In this document: in pieces, positions 45,301 to 56,989 of the stretch
Position numbering within the stretch: the stretch's first letter is position 1
Layout: every line of letters starts with the position of its first letter
From: Cristatella mucedo
Taxonomy: Eukaryota; Bryozoa; Phylactolaemata; Cristatellidae
Assembly: GCA_009760855.2 (NCBI GenBank)
Contig: WPIO01000048.1
Location: 2,944,001-3,008,000 of the forward strand
Reading direction: 5' to 3'
DNA length: 64,000 bases
Translations under genes and position numbers: made by a program
Notes under the pieces: generated by a model
The model's input: the letters and a program-made list of their open reading frames with translations, nothing else
Database searches by the model: none
What the model was told of the DNA's origin: nothing

Positions 45301-46370
45301 ATTATTTATGCGATACATAGCGCCGGCGTGCTTGTCTTGCATACCTTCATCAACCCCCCCCCCCTCGCCACCCTGACTGCCTGCGCTTTTGAAAGCCAAC
45401 CGTCCTGTCATCCGAATGTTTTATCTCTAATAATAGGGATCCGATCAATTTGACATTTGGCAGATGTTATCATTTGTGCTTCCACAGCATCCTAGCCGTC
45501 TCTCATTATATGTGACCTTCTGAGTTGAACGAAGACGTTTTTCGTCTCACTAAGCCATTTTCCAGGCATTCTACTCGCGTCTCGCAAATCTCACAGGTGG
45601 GCTAATACTCATCCGATCAACATGAAATTTAAAGCATACGCTCCCTCCTTGGTGTATGCTTCAATGTTTATGGTTGAAAACTAAGAAACTCGAGCTTTTT
45701 GTCACTAATTTCATGCTTATACAGCATCCATCGTCTTCTGTGAGTGTTTTACCTACAGCGGTATCATGTAAATTTTACAGGTTGGCTAATTTTGATCATA
45801 CCGATGGAGAATTTGGAATATAGGCTGGGCTACTCTGTCCTTATACAGGCGCCTGCTCATGCCTGTCGTAGGTTGGGTACACATGTTCTTGTATGTCCTA
45901 GAACCTGTTATTGCAGACGCATTCAAAGTTTGACATGTCAAAATATTCTTTTTTATTTCCTTTTTTAGAACTTTCCTATGTAAATCCAAGTGTCTTGCAT
46001 CTTTTGAGGGGTTCGGCATATTTGTACTGGTATTGAATCTGTTGATATAACAAGATTGCCTAGTTTTGCTGAAGACCTGTGACAAACGTGACCTTGACTC
46101 TTACTGGTCATCAGAAAGTCAACAGGACAGCTATGCTTACATCAAAAGCTAGTTTATGTTACCCTTTTTGTTTTTGCCGATGTGCATGCCGATTTCTTGG
46201 GTATTCTTAATAAATGATCTTAGTGAGATAAATCCCGTAGAGGCTGAAGGGGTAAAAATCCCCACCCTCGGCCATTCCCCCCTGGTCAGTATAACGGGTC
46301 GAATGGCTAAATTAGCGCCAATAAACTTCAGCAACAGCAATCATAATGATATGAGTAATAAAAATAAGAC
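45301..46370. other. Unassigned interval with a faint ~170-240-bp direct repeat
   Basis: ccgatcaa (45441 and 45613), cagcatcc (45484 and 45722) and acaggt.ggctaat (45595 and 45777) recur in the same order, suggesting two or three old tandem copies. No coding content. Confidence 0.4.
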
Positions 46371-47040
46371 ATTTACAGGGCTCCCTTAGAGAACTAATTA
46401 TCTTTCTATGTACTTTACATATGTTGGTGAGGAAGCGTGGTGATTCGTTAGCATATCATGCACGCATAAGTACATACAGAACAATTCACACATACGGAGC
46501 AAATACTATGAGGAACACGTGGGGTTTAATTCTTTTTATTAAATGTCAAGTTAGTAGATATCGTGACGTCAGTTGGGGGTAAATTCTAGGCTTTGCAAGT
46601 GTGCGAACTTGAGGTTCGGTCTTCAAAGGATTTTGAGGTTGATAGTAGGCACAGCTAAACGACTCGAGTAAAACAAGTGGGTGGTGCGATACCTGGCGTG
46701 ATTAAGAACTAGTTAGAATAATCAGGCTGAAGTAAGAGAACAAAGAGACCTAAGAAAACGAAGAGAGCTAACAGTGAGTGAAGTGACCTTGAAGTCGATA
46801 CACAACTTGACGGGGAGCCAATCAATGCAGGTGGTCGGTGAGAAGTGGCGTAATAATCAGAGTCTTAGCCCAGGGGTAGGGTGCTCGCTCTTCACGACCC
46901 AGGTCGTGGGTTCGATCTCTGCAGTGGGTGATCCTTTGCAGCCCACTACAAGAGATGTCTATAGCCGTTAAAGCTCCTCTTACATTATGTAAATCAGCCT
47001 CAGTATGTAATGTGACAATTGATAGGTTCACGACAGACAA
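46371..47040 (-). mobile_element. Divergent L2-B LINE split by tSINE-1
   Basis: Tail complement (acagggctcccttagagaac; atctttctatgtactttaca), then catgcacgcataagtacata. The C-terminal domain complement follows (gtaaattctaggctttgcaa; cttgaagtcgatacacaact; gacggggagccaatc), and after the SINE aggttcacgacagacaagg. It is more diverged than most L2-B copies. Confidence 0.75.
46855..47006 (+). mobile_element. tSINE-1 copy with target duplication
   Basis: cttagcccaggggtagggtg (A-box-like), tcgtgggttcgatctctgca (B box), tatagccgttaaagctcctc and tatgtaaatcagcctcagta. It is flanked by GTAAT at 46850-46854 and GTAAT at 47007-47011, inside the L2-B complement ...gagaagtggcg/...gtgac. This fixes the ends of the family. 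Confidence 0.82.
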
Positions 47041-47130
47041 GGCATATGTAAAGTGCCTATAAAGAAATTGAGTTCTCTGAGGGCACTATATCCAAATGCA
47101 TTATAATTACTATCATTATCATCATTAAGG
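47041..47130 (+). mobile_element. L2-B/tSINE-2 type 3' tail
   Basis: catatgtaaagtgcctataa, agaaattgagttctctgagg, then a decayed ATT/ATC repeat. Confidence 0.75.
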
Positions 47131-48797
47131 CAAGCTTTGCAAAGGAATAGCTCGCGGGAAAAGAGCGAGATCGCGCGAATACGGTACACCGGGGTCCGGT
47201 GCTCTGGGAGAACGTGTGCTAGTACATAGGATCCGAACAGCCTGCTGTTCAGACGGCCTACGTGGGCCTAGCTCGCGCATCCCTGAACTGATGCCTCGCC
47301 AAAATATTCGAGGATGGTGCGACAAGCAATACGCTTAGACAAGACATAATCGATCAACGACAACTAATCCTGGCCGAGAATCCCAATGGCAAAGGGCACC
47401 ACCACGAGTGGTGGCCGGGTCGCCGTTAGAGGAGGGGGGGAGCAATATGCCCGAGGAGCAGCTCCCCCCTCCCACGCCTCCACGCCGGTCCGGCTGTGGG
47501 CTGCCTGCTCAACCGTCGCCCCGGCGGGGCTTATCCTACCGATCCGGGGCTAATCCTACAACTCGACGAGGATCCGTGCGATACCTCGAGGGTCGTTCGG
47601 GCTGACGAGGAGGCGGAGGCGTCAGCTAGTGGAGGAGAGCGAGTGAGAGTTGATAGTAGGGAAGAAAGTGTGAGTGTGTGCGCGGAAGATCGAGCGATGA
47701 TGTGGAAATGCGTGGGTGTACGCCGAGGAGGCAGATTGAGGCGGCGCGCCCGTCCGACGGTGCGTGCGGCGCTCGGAAGAAGCGAGCGAAGAGCGCGCGC
47801 TCGCACGCACTCCGCCCTAGTGAGCGTCGGCGGCTCCACGCCGCGAGGCCGCCGCCGCCCGCGCGATGACCCGGAGACTCTGAAGACGTCTCAGCCTCTG
47901 GCGATAAACAGCGAAGTGCAGCGTAGACTTGGCAGTGTGCTAGCCGCTCGCGTCCCGGCTCCCTAGGTAGGCTGGGCGCTAAGCAGGAATCCGAGTAGAG
48001 ATCCGGTCACCGCACGGCAGGCCGCCGGGATTGCTATGCATGCCTGCCTAGTCCATCGGTCGTTCGTGCGTGCTAATTAGCTTAGGGTGGGCGGTAGAGC
48101 TTGCGGAGGGCGACCAGCACAGCTGATGTCGCAGGGTGGGGGAGGCGACGCAGCCAGTGCGTCTCTGGCGTACGTGTCGCGTGTGTGTCGTGAAGTGGTA
48201 GTTCAGGTACTCACCGGACCGCCGCGTAACGCGCTACTAACATCCCACCAAATAAGCTGTAGCCGTCATGCCCTGCTGGAGGCCATGCTTGTTTTGGCTA
48301 AGCTTCGGCAGCCGCCCTGCACCCGAGTTACCAAGGTGCGATAGACATTCCGCACGGTTAGAAGGGGCAAAATGGCGCCGTAAGCAAGGCCGCAGCCGGC
48401 GCAGTTCCGCTGGGGAGGGTTGTTAACATGGCGCACGCCGGCGGACGCCCATCCTACCCCATCTCCTGCTGTTACAGCTGTATAGCTTTGAACCAACTGT
48501 AAGTGCCTCGTTGCTCAGGCGGCCGCACCTGTAATGCCCGCCCGAGTATTTTGAATGGGTAGAGAAGCCGTAGCTAGAGAATGCAGGTGAGCGACAAATG
48601 CCAATGAGATTACACCTCTGAGACTATTACAGTAGAAGATCGATGTAGAGCGAAGAGCTGGCGGATGCGCCAGCTGAAGCCGGATTGCTCGCGCATGCGC
48701 GAGTTCGAGCCGTGCTGCAGCGCGGTCTCAAACGAGTCACTGCTCACTCGCCACTAAGAAAAGGCGAGCTATTTCGTCTTTTTTTTTTATCTAACTA
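47131..48797. other. Unassigned GC-rich interval
   Basis: CpG-rich. A 156-codon plus frame (47496-47966) includes DEEAEASASGGERVRVDSRE and then Arg-rich sequence. It has no domain or clear splice sites, and overlapping minus frames exist. Could be a first-exon region; not called. Confidence 0.4.
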
Positions 48798-49165
48798 CAG
48801 TCGTCCCTCGCCTCTTCGCGCAGTAACTTCGCGGCTTCACTCTATCGTGGTTTTTCCCTAAAAAATCTCATTAAAAGTTGATCAAGATAGTGAAAACGAT
48901 GCGCGCACTCAGTTGTCTGAGTCAATTACACAACCACTGTATTAAAAATTAAATTTAAATTACCGTACATACGGACTGTAGGCCAGTGTATTCGAGCAAC
49001 CCCGAAAATCCTTTAACACCAGGTGCAGCCGCTCAACCCCTCCTAGTGTGCGGGCAAGAACTCTTTTCAAAACAATTGAATGTGGCGAAACCAAGCCAGC
49101 CTATCACACGCTAGTGATTGGCTATCCTACCGTCTGACTGTACAATTCAGCGTACAATAATAATA

Positions 49166-50000
49166 CAATACTACCTCGGCTTACAAGTGTCTCGACATAC
49201 GAATGTTTCGAGATACGAGCTGTCTCTCGGCAGATCTTTTGCTTTGAGTCGCGAGTTGAAATTTGGATTACTAGCCAGCTTCAGATACTCCACCGCTAGT
49301 TGCTGCAGCGAACGTCACGCTCCGTGTGGTTACTCAGGCCAATAAGGGTAGGGCAGTGAACGACGTTCCGTTGCAAGACGCTGCCCTGCGACCCGGGTGT
49401 GACGTCCTGGCGCCGGCCTGCTGGTCCGCTCCCAGACAGACTCGAGCGAGCCGTCTCGGTGCTTGGACGCACATGATCGCCATACTCGGGTGCTAAATGT
49501 GACTACGGCAGGAACAGCTGAGTGTACGTACTTCGCTCTATTTAGGCAATACAATCGTGTGAGAGTTCGTCGCATAACTGATAGCAATCAGCACGTCCGC
49601 GTAAAGGTCCAGCCAATAAACTGAAAGCGAGGAAAGCCAGGCGAAAAGGGTAAACATCGGGGAATAATATTCAGATATTCATTTCAGCCTTTCTCCTCTG
49701 ACTCTATTAGCATCTTCAATTCGTCTGATCTCCAAGTTACTCCTGTACATTAGGATTAATTAAACCCGTTTATTTTTCCGAGACATTATATTGTATTTTT
49801 TTTAAGCAATATTCGTTACTCATAAGTACATTTCTTAACTTAAAACACCTGACAAAAATCACAGTATTTTTCTGGGAGTCCGGAGCGGATTAATGGCATT
49901 TCAATTCATTTCAATGGGGAAAATTGATTTGACGTACGAGTGATTTGAGTTACGAGCTCCTTCGCGAAACGAATTAAACTCGTATGCCGAGTTACCACTG
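49166..50000. mobile_element. Non-autonomous TA-flanked DNA transposon (inner)
   Basis: Left end CAATACTACCTCGGCTTACA; right end (complement) CAGTGGTAACTCGGCATACG. The termini share CA.T..TA.CTCGGC.TAC. TA flanks lie at 49164-49165 and 50001-50002. tttcaatggggaaaattgat occurs near the right end. No transposase frame. About 835 bp. Confidence 0.7.
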
Positions 50001-50023
50001 TAATAGGATATTTGTAACGTCTA

Positions 50024-50098
50024 ATATGTCTTCTTTTCTCTTATTTTGTCTAATATATATATATATATATATATATTAGACAAAATAAGAGAAAAGAA

Positions 50099-50105
<7 letters not shown>
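50024..50105. repeat. Perfect 82-bp palindrome
   Basis: The arm ATATGTCTTCTTTTCTCTTA TTTTGTCTAA plus (TA)n is followed by its exact complement, with the centre at 50064/50065 and arms of 41 bp. It lies in the right part of the outer TA element. Confidence 0.97.

Positions 50106-50148
<43 letters not shown>
50101..50148. repeat. AT microsatellite
   Basis: (AT)n next to the palindrome, followed by ttggacaatac, a decayed echo of the arm sequence ttagacaaaat. Confidence 0.95.
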
Positions 50149-50151
<3 letters not shown>

Positions 50152-50362
50152 CAATACGAGTGTAATGGTGAATAAGTGGGTGTTATTTCGTGTCCAGAGG
50201 GCTCTAATAATTATACAAACTGTATTTAGAGGGTCGTGAACACGTATTCTATGCTTTAACAGGGAAATATTTGATTTATAAATAAAGAATCCTACCTCGC
50301 GGGAATTCACTAAATGCTGTAAAGTCTGTAACTGATTAACCGCGATAAACGAGAAACGACTG

Positions 50363-51243
50363 TACTCGCTTAATTTCCAGCGCTGCACGGGCGGCTCCAC
50401 GCACACCTAGCCACTCGCTACGAGCGCGCACCGACGAGCGAGCGACTTCGGGTTCAATTCCGATTGGAGCTCTCCGGGAAAGCCCCCCCCCCGCTGTAGC
50501 ACTCCGCGTCGCGACGTGATGGCTCTGGGGCAGCTTCGCAGCGCTCACTCCTATGGTAAGTGTGCGCTCGAGTCGCGCCTCTTTCGCCTCTGCGCCTGGC
50601 CCGCCAGTAGCGTCGCACCACGGACGCCACTGGCGGCTACTGAGCAGGGAGGACGCGCGCGCGCGCGCGTCCAAGAGAGGACGCGCGCGCTCGGCCGCGG
50701 CGGCCACTGCTCGGCGGCGGCTGCGAGCTGCGTTTAGGCTATCGCAAAAGGGATAGCGGTAAATGTGTTTAGAAGTTTTGTTCTCTAATTTGAAGTTTCT
50801 TTTCAGAGGAAGAGTAGTGATACTTTCGGACGGCGCTTTTTTGAGATTAAGACAGTTCCAATGCGGTAGGGGAAATAATGCCATTTTTTGTGGGGCTGGA
50901 GAGCCCCTTCAGGTCAACGCTTTGCTAGCAAATTTTCTTTTTAAAATAAGCTAAAATATCTCTACGAAGTGGAGCTAACGAGAGTTGTCAGGCGGGGCTC
51001 TTGCAAACACAGCCTCGCAATTGGTATCCTATAGGAGGCCACCGCGAGGCCTCGAAGGATGTTGCAAAGACATTCCGTGCGGCTCCCCTCCGGAGCCCTA
51101 GCTCCGAGTCAGTCTACTGTGCATGAGAGCCACATAATGTCATCCATCATTCGGTTAAGAAATCTGGAAAGCTTATCTTTTTTTTAAATTCGCCACCTAA
51201 GCTGCTGAACGGCGACGACCTACTAGTACTAGTCGTACCAATC
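50363..51243. other. Unassigned interval, GC-rich at 50400-50740
   Basis: A 182-codon minus frame (50884-50336) runs across the transposon edge and has no domain. A (CG)n-like tract lies at 50653-50670. No gene called. Confidence 0.45.
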
Positions 51244-51366
51244 TCATTAGGATAATAATAATAATAATAATAATAATTCACTTGATAAAGCGCCCTCAGA
51301 GAACTTAATCTCTCTCTAGGCGCTTTACATTTGCTGTAAAGTGAAATGCAATTGAAAGGTAAGTAA
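51244..51366 (-). mobile_element. L2-B 3' end, very short insert
   Basis: taataataataataattcac, gcgccctcagagaacttaat, ctctctaggcgctttacatt, then tgctgtaaagtgaaatgcaa. About 120 bp, well preserved. Confidence 0.9.
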
Positions 51367-51624
51367 ATGTCGGCATTATGCCAAAGTCGGTCGTGGACGG
51401 TGACGTTTTTACATGGGCGGTGGAGGGTCGTCAAAGGTGAAGCGCGCCTTCGGCACGCATCCGCTTCCGGAGGAGCTGTGGTCATATTCAAACGCGACGA
51501 TAGTACTCTTAGATTCGTCGAGAATCCGCGCAGATCTACAGAGGCCAACAGCTGAAAGGCGCGGTTTCGGCACGCAGTTTCCAGCTCACGAAGTCGTGGT
51601 ACTTACTTTACAATATAATATACA
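51367..51624. other. Unassigned interval with an internal duplication
   Basis: ggtgaagcgcgccttcggca (51437) recurs in part as aaaggcgcggtttcggcacg (51555). Confidence 0.4.
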
Positions 51625-51767
51625 CATTCATTTTGTATAGCGCCCCGAGAGAACTTGATCTCTATTCAGGTGTTTCAAATGTGCGACCGGGCTCGAGCCC
51701 ACGACCTCAGCCAAATCTTAGTCCCCGGGGCGAGCGCCTTAACCGCTGGGCCAAACCAGCTCGGCAG
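51625..51767 (-). mobile_element. tSINE-2 copy (reference for the family)
   Basis: Reverse complement order: ctggtttggcccagcggtta (A box TGGCCCAGCGG), tcgtgggctcgagcccggtc (B box), then the 3' part gaaacacctgaatagagatc and aagttctctcggggcgctat. The 3' part aligns with the L2-B end gtaaagcacctagtgagaga and taagttctctgagggggctt. Confidence 0.85.
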
Positions 51768-52084
51768 AAGCGTGCGAAATGAAACGAGATGAAATGAACT
51801 GAAACTTCGGGGCGGCTAGCCTCTGTCACGGAGCTACCAGCTTTCTTTTAGTGTAATAAGTATTGAGATATCAGTTAAGGTAAGCGGTTGGGATAAAAGC
51901 AAGGGTTATTACAATCAGTCAGTTTTTGGAGATTTATGCGCCTTTGTGAGTGGATTTTGGAGGGAATGCTCCCAAGCTTCCAATTCGTCGAGGCTCCCGT
52001 GCAAAACTCCCGACTGTGCCCCGAGGCAGGTAAAGTAGACGATTAATAGTAACCACTGTTGTAAATTCGTGTGTGGCCCCCCTC
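51768..52084. other. Unassigned interval
   Basis: No recognisable feature. Confidence 0.5.
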
Positions 52085-52710
52085 ATGAGCATTTGCTGCA
52101 AAGCAAGCAAGATCGAATGGTCAATGGTAGCATGCTCCATGACAACAGGCATAACTCGGTTAGAGGCCACATGCATAGGGTCAGCATGCACATATGGTTA
52201 GTAGCGGCTTGCACAGTGTCAGCACGCATAAACACACAAAGGACGAATCGCATGGACTCACTAAATGATGGGATTAATAGATGCGTTTTTAAATTCTTTT
52301 TTAATGTTGTCAAGTCGGGGATGTAGTAACGCCAGTTGGAAGTAAGTTCCAAGCGTTGGGAGCACACGCACTGAAGGCACGGTCTCCCAAAAGATTTGAG
52401 GTTCGTGCGAGGTGTAGGTAAATGATTAGATTCACAAAAAGTGGATGGCACGATGCTTAGTCTGGTAGGCAGGAGGAGTAGATTCAGGTCAGGGGAGTAG
52501 ATCTCGTTGGTAGGCTGGAGCCAGAGAATGAAGGAGCCTAAAAGTGAGTTGCAGAACCTTGAAGTCGATGCGCTGGCTGCTTGACTGGGCGCCAGTGCAG
52601 TACGGCGAGAAGTGCTGTGATGCGGCAATTGCGACGCTCATGGCAGACAAGCCTCGCTGACTAGTTTTGCGCCAGCTCTAAGCGCCTGATTGCACAGGTA
52701 GGTTGATTTC
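52085..52710 (-). mobile_element. L2-B LINE C-terminal region, tail missing
   Basis: catttgctgcaaagcaagca and ataggcccacatgcatagg-like 3' UTR complement, then the C-terminal domain complement (gtaagttccaagcgttggga; gagttgcagaaccttgaagt; gcaattgcgacgctcatggc). The 3' terminal tail is absent. An extra ctactccacctga-type duplication occurs near 52470-52500. Confidence 0.82.
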
Positions 52711-53282
52711 GACCGCGGAGCATCTTGTTAAGCCGAGTCAAAGTCAGCACCATAACTTGCGGCGATCTGGCCGATCATTTTTTACCGTACGTACCTACTC
52801 CGGCGGTAAGGTCCGAGAAAATGCGGGGCCGATAACATAATTGTGGGCTGCTTTTCTCGATCGCTGCTCGATTTTTTGCCAGCGCACCTGCTTGCATTGG
52901 TGCTGTACCCCCCACCGCCACTCGGTAGTCGTGATTCGAGGCTCCGTCGCCTGGGTCGGTCGGTCACGCGTCTGCGAGGGGATTGGGGCTGAAACTCGCA
53001 CTACGCTTGCCACCAGGTTCTTTAGTTCAGCTTCCGCTACTGAGCGTTCGTAATATTTTTATGAGTCCAGATTTTCAGATACAGTCATGCATTCCATTTT
53101 CATACGTTTGTGTACGTTTGGTGCTTTCGTTTGTATGAACGGGCCAGCTCAAACGGCAAGCAAGACTAAATATGGTTGGATATGCCTGTATATAAAGCAA
53201 TACGCGTGTGTATGTATGCATCTATAGAATACATAAATGCACCTATGCGTGCATCTTGATACAGAGGCTTATATATTTATGT
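52711..53282. other. Unassigned interval
   Basis: No recognisable feature. Confidence 0.5.
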
Positions 53283-53690
53283 ACAGTCGATGCACAACAC
53301 CGGCCATACATAACCGAACTACTTACTAATCAGAGCAGGCATCTTACCGCCCGTTCTTCTGACTCAAGTCATTTAGCTGTACCTGTTACCAACTTCAAAT
53401 CCTTAGGAGACCGTGCCTTTTGTTCCTATGCTCCCAAAGCCTAGAACTCACTCTCGATCGACGTCACGGAAACATCGACTTGACAGGGGGAGCTAAACAT
53501 TCCCCTGCTCCTCTTATCTTCCATCCCCGACAACCAATCACGTGCCCTGTGTGCTCGTGCGTGCTGATACTGTGCCTGCTATATCACTAAACGAGTGCAG
53601 TGCGTCCTTTCCACCATGTGCAAAGTGCCCAGAAAGAGATTTAGTTGTCTTGGAGCACTATATAAACGGCTTTCTATTTTTATCATTCTA
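53283..53690 (+). mobile_element. L2-B-like LINE C-terminal piece with tail
   Basis: cgatgcacaacaccggccat to tcaaatccttaggagaccgt, then tatgctcccaaagcctagaa (SYAPKAWNS), a 3' UTR and gtgcccagaaagagatttag, tgtcttggagcactatataa. Decayed. Confidence 0.75.
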
Positions 53691-53954
53691 ATCCAGCGAG
53701 TCCATCTCTTTGATAACATCCTCGCAAGACCTTCGTTCCATGCTCTAACTCAGCGTGCTTCCTCGAGCCTGCCCCGGCATGCCCTCATATCAAAGTCTAC
53801 TCCGAGTCTAAGGAGACTACTCCAGACCTCGCACCTGCAGTTCTACTCCTAAGATGCCTGGATTTACTGCTGCTCTGCAAATTGCCACGATGGCGTCGTT
53901 TATTATTGTTTTTATCCGAAGGAGCTATTTCAGGCCGTTCATTAAGAAGTTTAA
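53691..53954. other. Unassigned interval
   Basis: No recognisable feature. Confidence 0.4.
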
Positions 53955-54597
53955 TTAATTAACGTTATCTCCATCTGTAACTCAACAAACCGCAGTGACC
54001 AAGCAGTTATTACGCCGGAAAGTCTTCTATAGCGCACGCACAGCGTGAGTGACTTCGGTGCGCATACTTCAGCCAGGAGACCCAATTTTACGCAACAAAG
54101 AGAAAGTGCGAGAAGCGTTGCTGAGTCAGTAGGGCGGTCGAGATAGTGAGTAACGCGGAAGTGCCAGTAACGCGGAAGTGCCAGTGCGGGACGGAAAGAA
54201 AGGATATAACCCACGCGGCGTCGGCAGAAAGAAAGAGGATTCCTTCGCGCATGAATTACGGAAGTGAGTTCCACAGTCTACTACCGGCAGTACATAAGCT
54301 TCCGTCACCGAGAGTCTTCAAGTGAAAGAATGGAGCGGCCATTTTAACGCACACATAGGGCCTGGGGACACGAGAAAGCTGAAACTAGTGAAACATGTAT
54401 GCTAGGAATGATGGAGCCAAGCCATAGCGGGCCTTGTGGGACAGAGTGGGAATTTTTCTCTGCTTTTATAGCGTCTTTAGCAAAGGAGACACGTGGCTGA
54501 ATCTCTTGTATTTTTGTGACAAACCTTGAATTCGTAACCAGCTGTACCGGCTCGTATGCTACTTTTGGTAGCCCATTCGGTAGCCCAACCAAAACTG
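53955..54597 (-). mobile_element. L2-A LINE 3' region, decayed
   Basis: ttaacgttatctccatctgt, cgcacgcacagcgtgagtga, caacaaagagaaagtgcgag, aattacggaagtgagttcca and ggagccaagccatagcgggc follow L2-A antisense order. gcggaagtgccagtaac is tandemly duplicated at 54149-54187. Confidence 0.82.
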
Positions 54598-54710
54598 AAT
54601 AACGCTAGGGCTCTGGGTCTTAACCCGTAGTTTATGCTCGAACGTCACGACCCAGGTGGCTGGTTCCTACCCTGCGGCCTGATAGCGGAGCCTCGCGTTC
54701 TTCCAGCTTT
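54598..54710 (+). mobile_element. tSINE-1-like remnant
   Basis: ctctgggtcttaacccgtag and cacgacccaggtggctggtt cctaccctgcgg resemble the tRNA-like head of tSINE-1. 3' body poor. Confidence 0.4.
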
Positions 54711-55524
54711 CGGCTCACCGCGAGTCTGCCATTCGCGAGGTGGGGCAGGCGGCAGGCGGCAGGCGGGAGTGGAGCGCGCGTACCGTAAGTAAAGCTCTGC
54801 TCTGAGAGGCTAGCCAGACAGCTGACAGGCTGCTGCTGCTGCTGCTGAAGGCGCTCCGAAGACTGGCGACCACCGGAGCGGTGAGCAGTGAGCAGTGAGC
54901 AGTGAGCATCATGTGGCGATCGCCGGCGACTATCACAGATCAGCGATCACAGATCACAGCAGTGAGCGACCTCTCGAGCGACTCCTTGGCTACGGTAGAC
55001 GGCTTTGAGTCGGTCGGTCGGTCAGTCAGCTGTGCCCACCACTACCCACTCGTCGCCTCTCGCCTTGCGACTTCCTTCCCTAGCCGTGCTGGGCTGGTTG
55101 ACGGTGGAGGGGCGGGGCAGGGTAGTCGTGCAGCCGGCAATTCTTTATTAGCCACCGCCGGTGCTAGCCGAAAAGGCTCCTCCGCGGCTGTCTAAATGAT
55201 ATAATGCTGGTTAATGCCGACACATACTTTTACTGTACTCTAGTCTAGCTTGGACAAAAAAATTGATATCTAGCAAGACGTTTAACCAGACACCTTTGTT
55301 GGCATTGCCTAATGTTTCACTGGGATCGAATAAAAGGACTAGGTCCGAATAAATCTGGAGATCTAAAGAGACTTGCGACCAGCTTCCCTCCCGTCACTCC
55401 GATCAAAGACGGTGGAGCGAGTTGGGCCAGACGGTTCAGACACGTACGTCCATACTGTAAAACTAGCAAGTTCATGACGGATTGTTTAGAGTAAATCCCT
55501 TGATAGAGTCAGCATTCTCACGAC
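54711..55524. other. Unassigned interval
   Basis: Contains gtgagca repeats at 54882-54908 and tcacagatcag repeats at 54933-54960. No gene recognised. Confidence 0.45.
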
Positions 55525-55790
55525 TGTGAAACGAGCTTCTCAGGAATGCTGGCTTGGTTAGAGTCTTTCTGCGAGTTCTGCTTGATCTCTCGGCAGCTTT
55601 TGATACAACTGATCGCCGAATCCTTCTTGAGTGCCAGCTGTCGTCGCAGGTACAGCGGATATGCATCGCAGTTCCCCCTTTGCTTTACAGGCGCTGGTAG
55701 CTACATACAGTTGCTTAGGACCTGGCTCATTGGGAAAACACAGAGAGCAGACGTTAACGGCCAACGGACATATAGTTGAGAGTTATTTGA
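55525..55790 (+). mobile_element. Decayed L2-B-like reverse transcriptase piece
   Basis: tgcttgatctctcggcagct then tttgatacaactgatcgccg is motif A (LDLSAAFDTTDR). cattgggaaaacacagagag and acgttaacggccaacgg match the region before motif B (SGRLQSIDVNGQ). Confidence 0.7.
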
Positions 55791-56989
55791 CAGTCACTGA
55801 CCGACTATTACAGCCCCTTAAAGACTCCTTTGAACTGGGCTTGAATCTTTGAACCTATCGACCGTGGCTTCTGATTCTTGCTTGGACCTGTTAATGGCCC
55901 AATGATGTGGACTTCTGGCCAGGCCTCGATGCGGTCTTACAGCGGACCGTTTGATGTGTGTGGATTTATGATCGGGGGGGGAGGCTTGCGATGAGGATTT
56001 ATGGCCTTAACCTCGGAAGAATGCAAGTGTCGCGGCAGCAGGATCGAAAGAGTGCGGTAACCCGAGCACAGTGCCGCCCACAACGCGAACTGGCCGCTGG
56101 CGCTGCTGGGGTAGTGTAGAATCTTCGCCGGCGCGGACCGCAGTTTGCCGGTGCGCTGCCGAGAGAGCGCCGAGTTTCTCGCTGCATCGACAAGTGCAGA
56201 GCCACACAAGTGGCTGAAATAAATAAAACCAGTGCTAAATCGGCCAGCCAAAGAATCCTCACCTGCTCTCCATCGAGCAGCAGTGAATTAAATTCAAGAA
56301 AATTTATCACGCGTCGTCCCAAGGTTTAGACTGCATCCTACCTAGTTAGCTTGATGCAATAAAACATCCAGCTCCAGATCTTTCCGATCATTAGGATCCA
56401 ACAGACTATCGTTGTTCCAGTTAGCGGCTTCGAGATGAATGATTGCCCGTTCGCCAACAAAGCTGCCGAAACTGCCTAACTCCTTAGCGCGTGCACATGA
56501 GGCAATATCACTAGAAGCCTTCAAGACTGGCTTAAGAATTTGTTTAAAGGATTGATTACAATGCGTAGAACTCGATGTTGCAGGACAGATATTGAGAGCG
56601 GCAGGCTCACGGAAGTACACGACAGCTGACATTTGAAAGGCAAAGCAAAAAGTACCAAACAACAAAACAAAGACTGTGCAAATACAATACGAAGCAAAAG
56701 ACTAATACTGCTCATGCTTGCCGTACTGTCTTTTAATAGTTTCCCACAAATTAGAACATCCAAAGCCTCAATTGCTATCATGCACTACATACTACTGTTC
56801 ACGAGATTGACTTGTCGCCCACTAAGCGGAACCAGCATAGGGGAGAAGTATTTTCTAATGTTTCTCAGGGTTGAGCTCCTCCGCTAGTTCAATTAACATT
56901 GAACCGTCTGCAGAAACTACAGTTATTGGCTAAAAAAGTATGATTTGTGTATATAGCGCCATAAAAGTGCTTTATAAATAAAATAAATA
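55791..56989. other. Unassigned interval
   Basis: No gene recognised. 56934-56985 has a short tail-like segment (tatagcgccataaaagtgct). Confidence 0.45.

Larger units (their letters stand above)
48798..50362. mobile_element. Non-autonomous TA-flanked DNA transposon (outer), CAGTCGT termini
   Basis: The left end CAGTCGTCCCTCGCCTCTTC and the right end (complement of 50343-50362) CAGTCGTTTCTCGTTTATCG share a CAGTCGT..CTCG terminus. The element is flanked by TA at 48796-48797 and 50363-50364. CGCGG motifs inside both termini and TA flanks fit the Tc1/mariner-pogo superfamily. No transposase frame is present. It is interrupted by a second TA element. Confidence 0.65.

Noticed and set aside
47496-47966. 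156-codon plus frame with an acidic then basic segment
   Set aside because: No homology, no clear splice sites, and overlapping minus frames.
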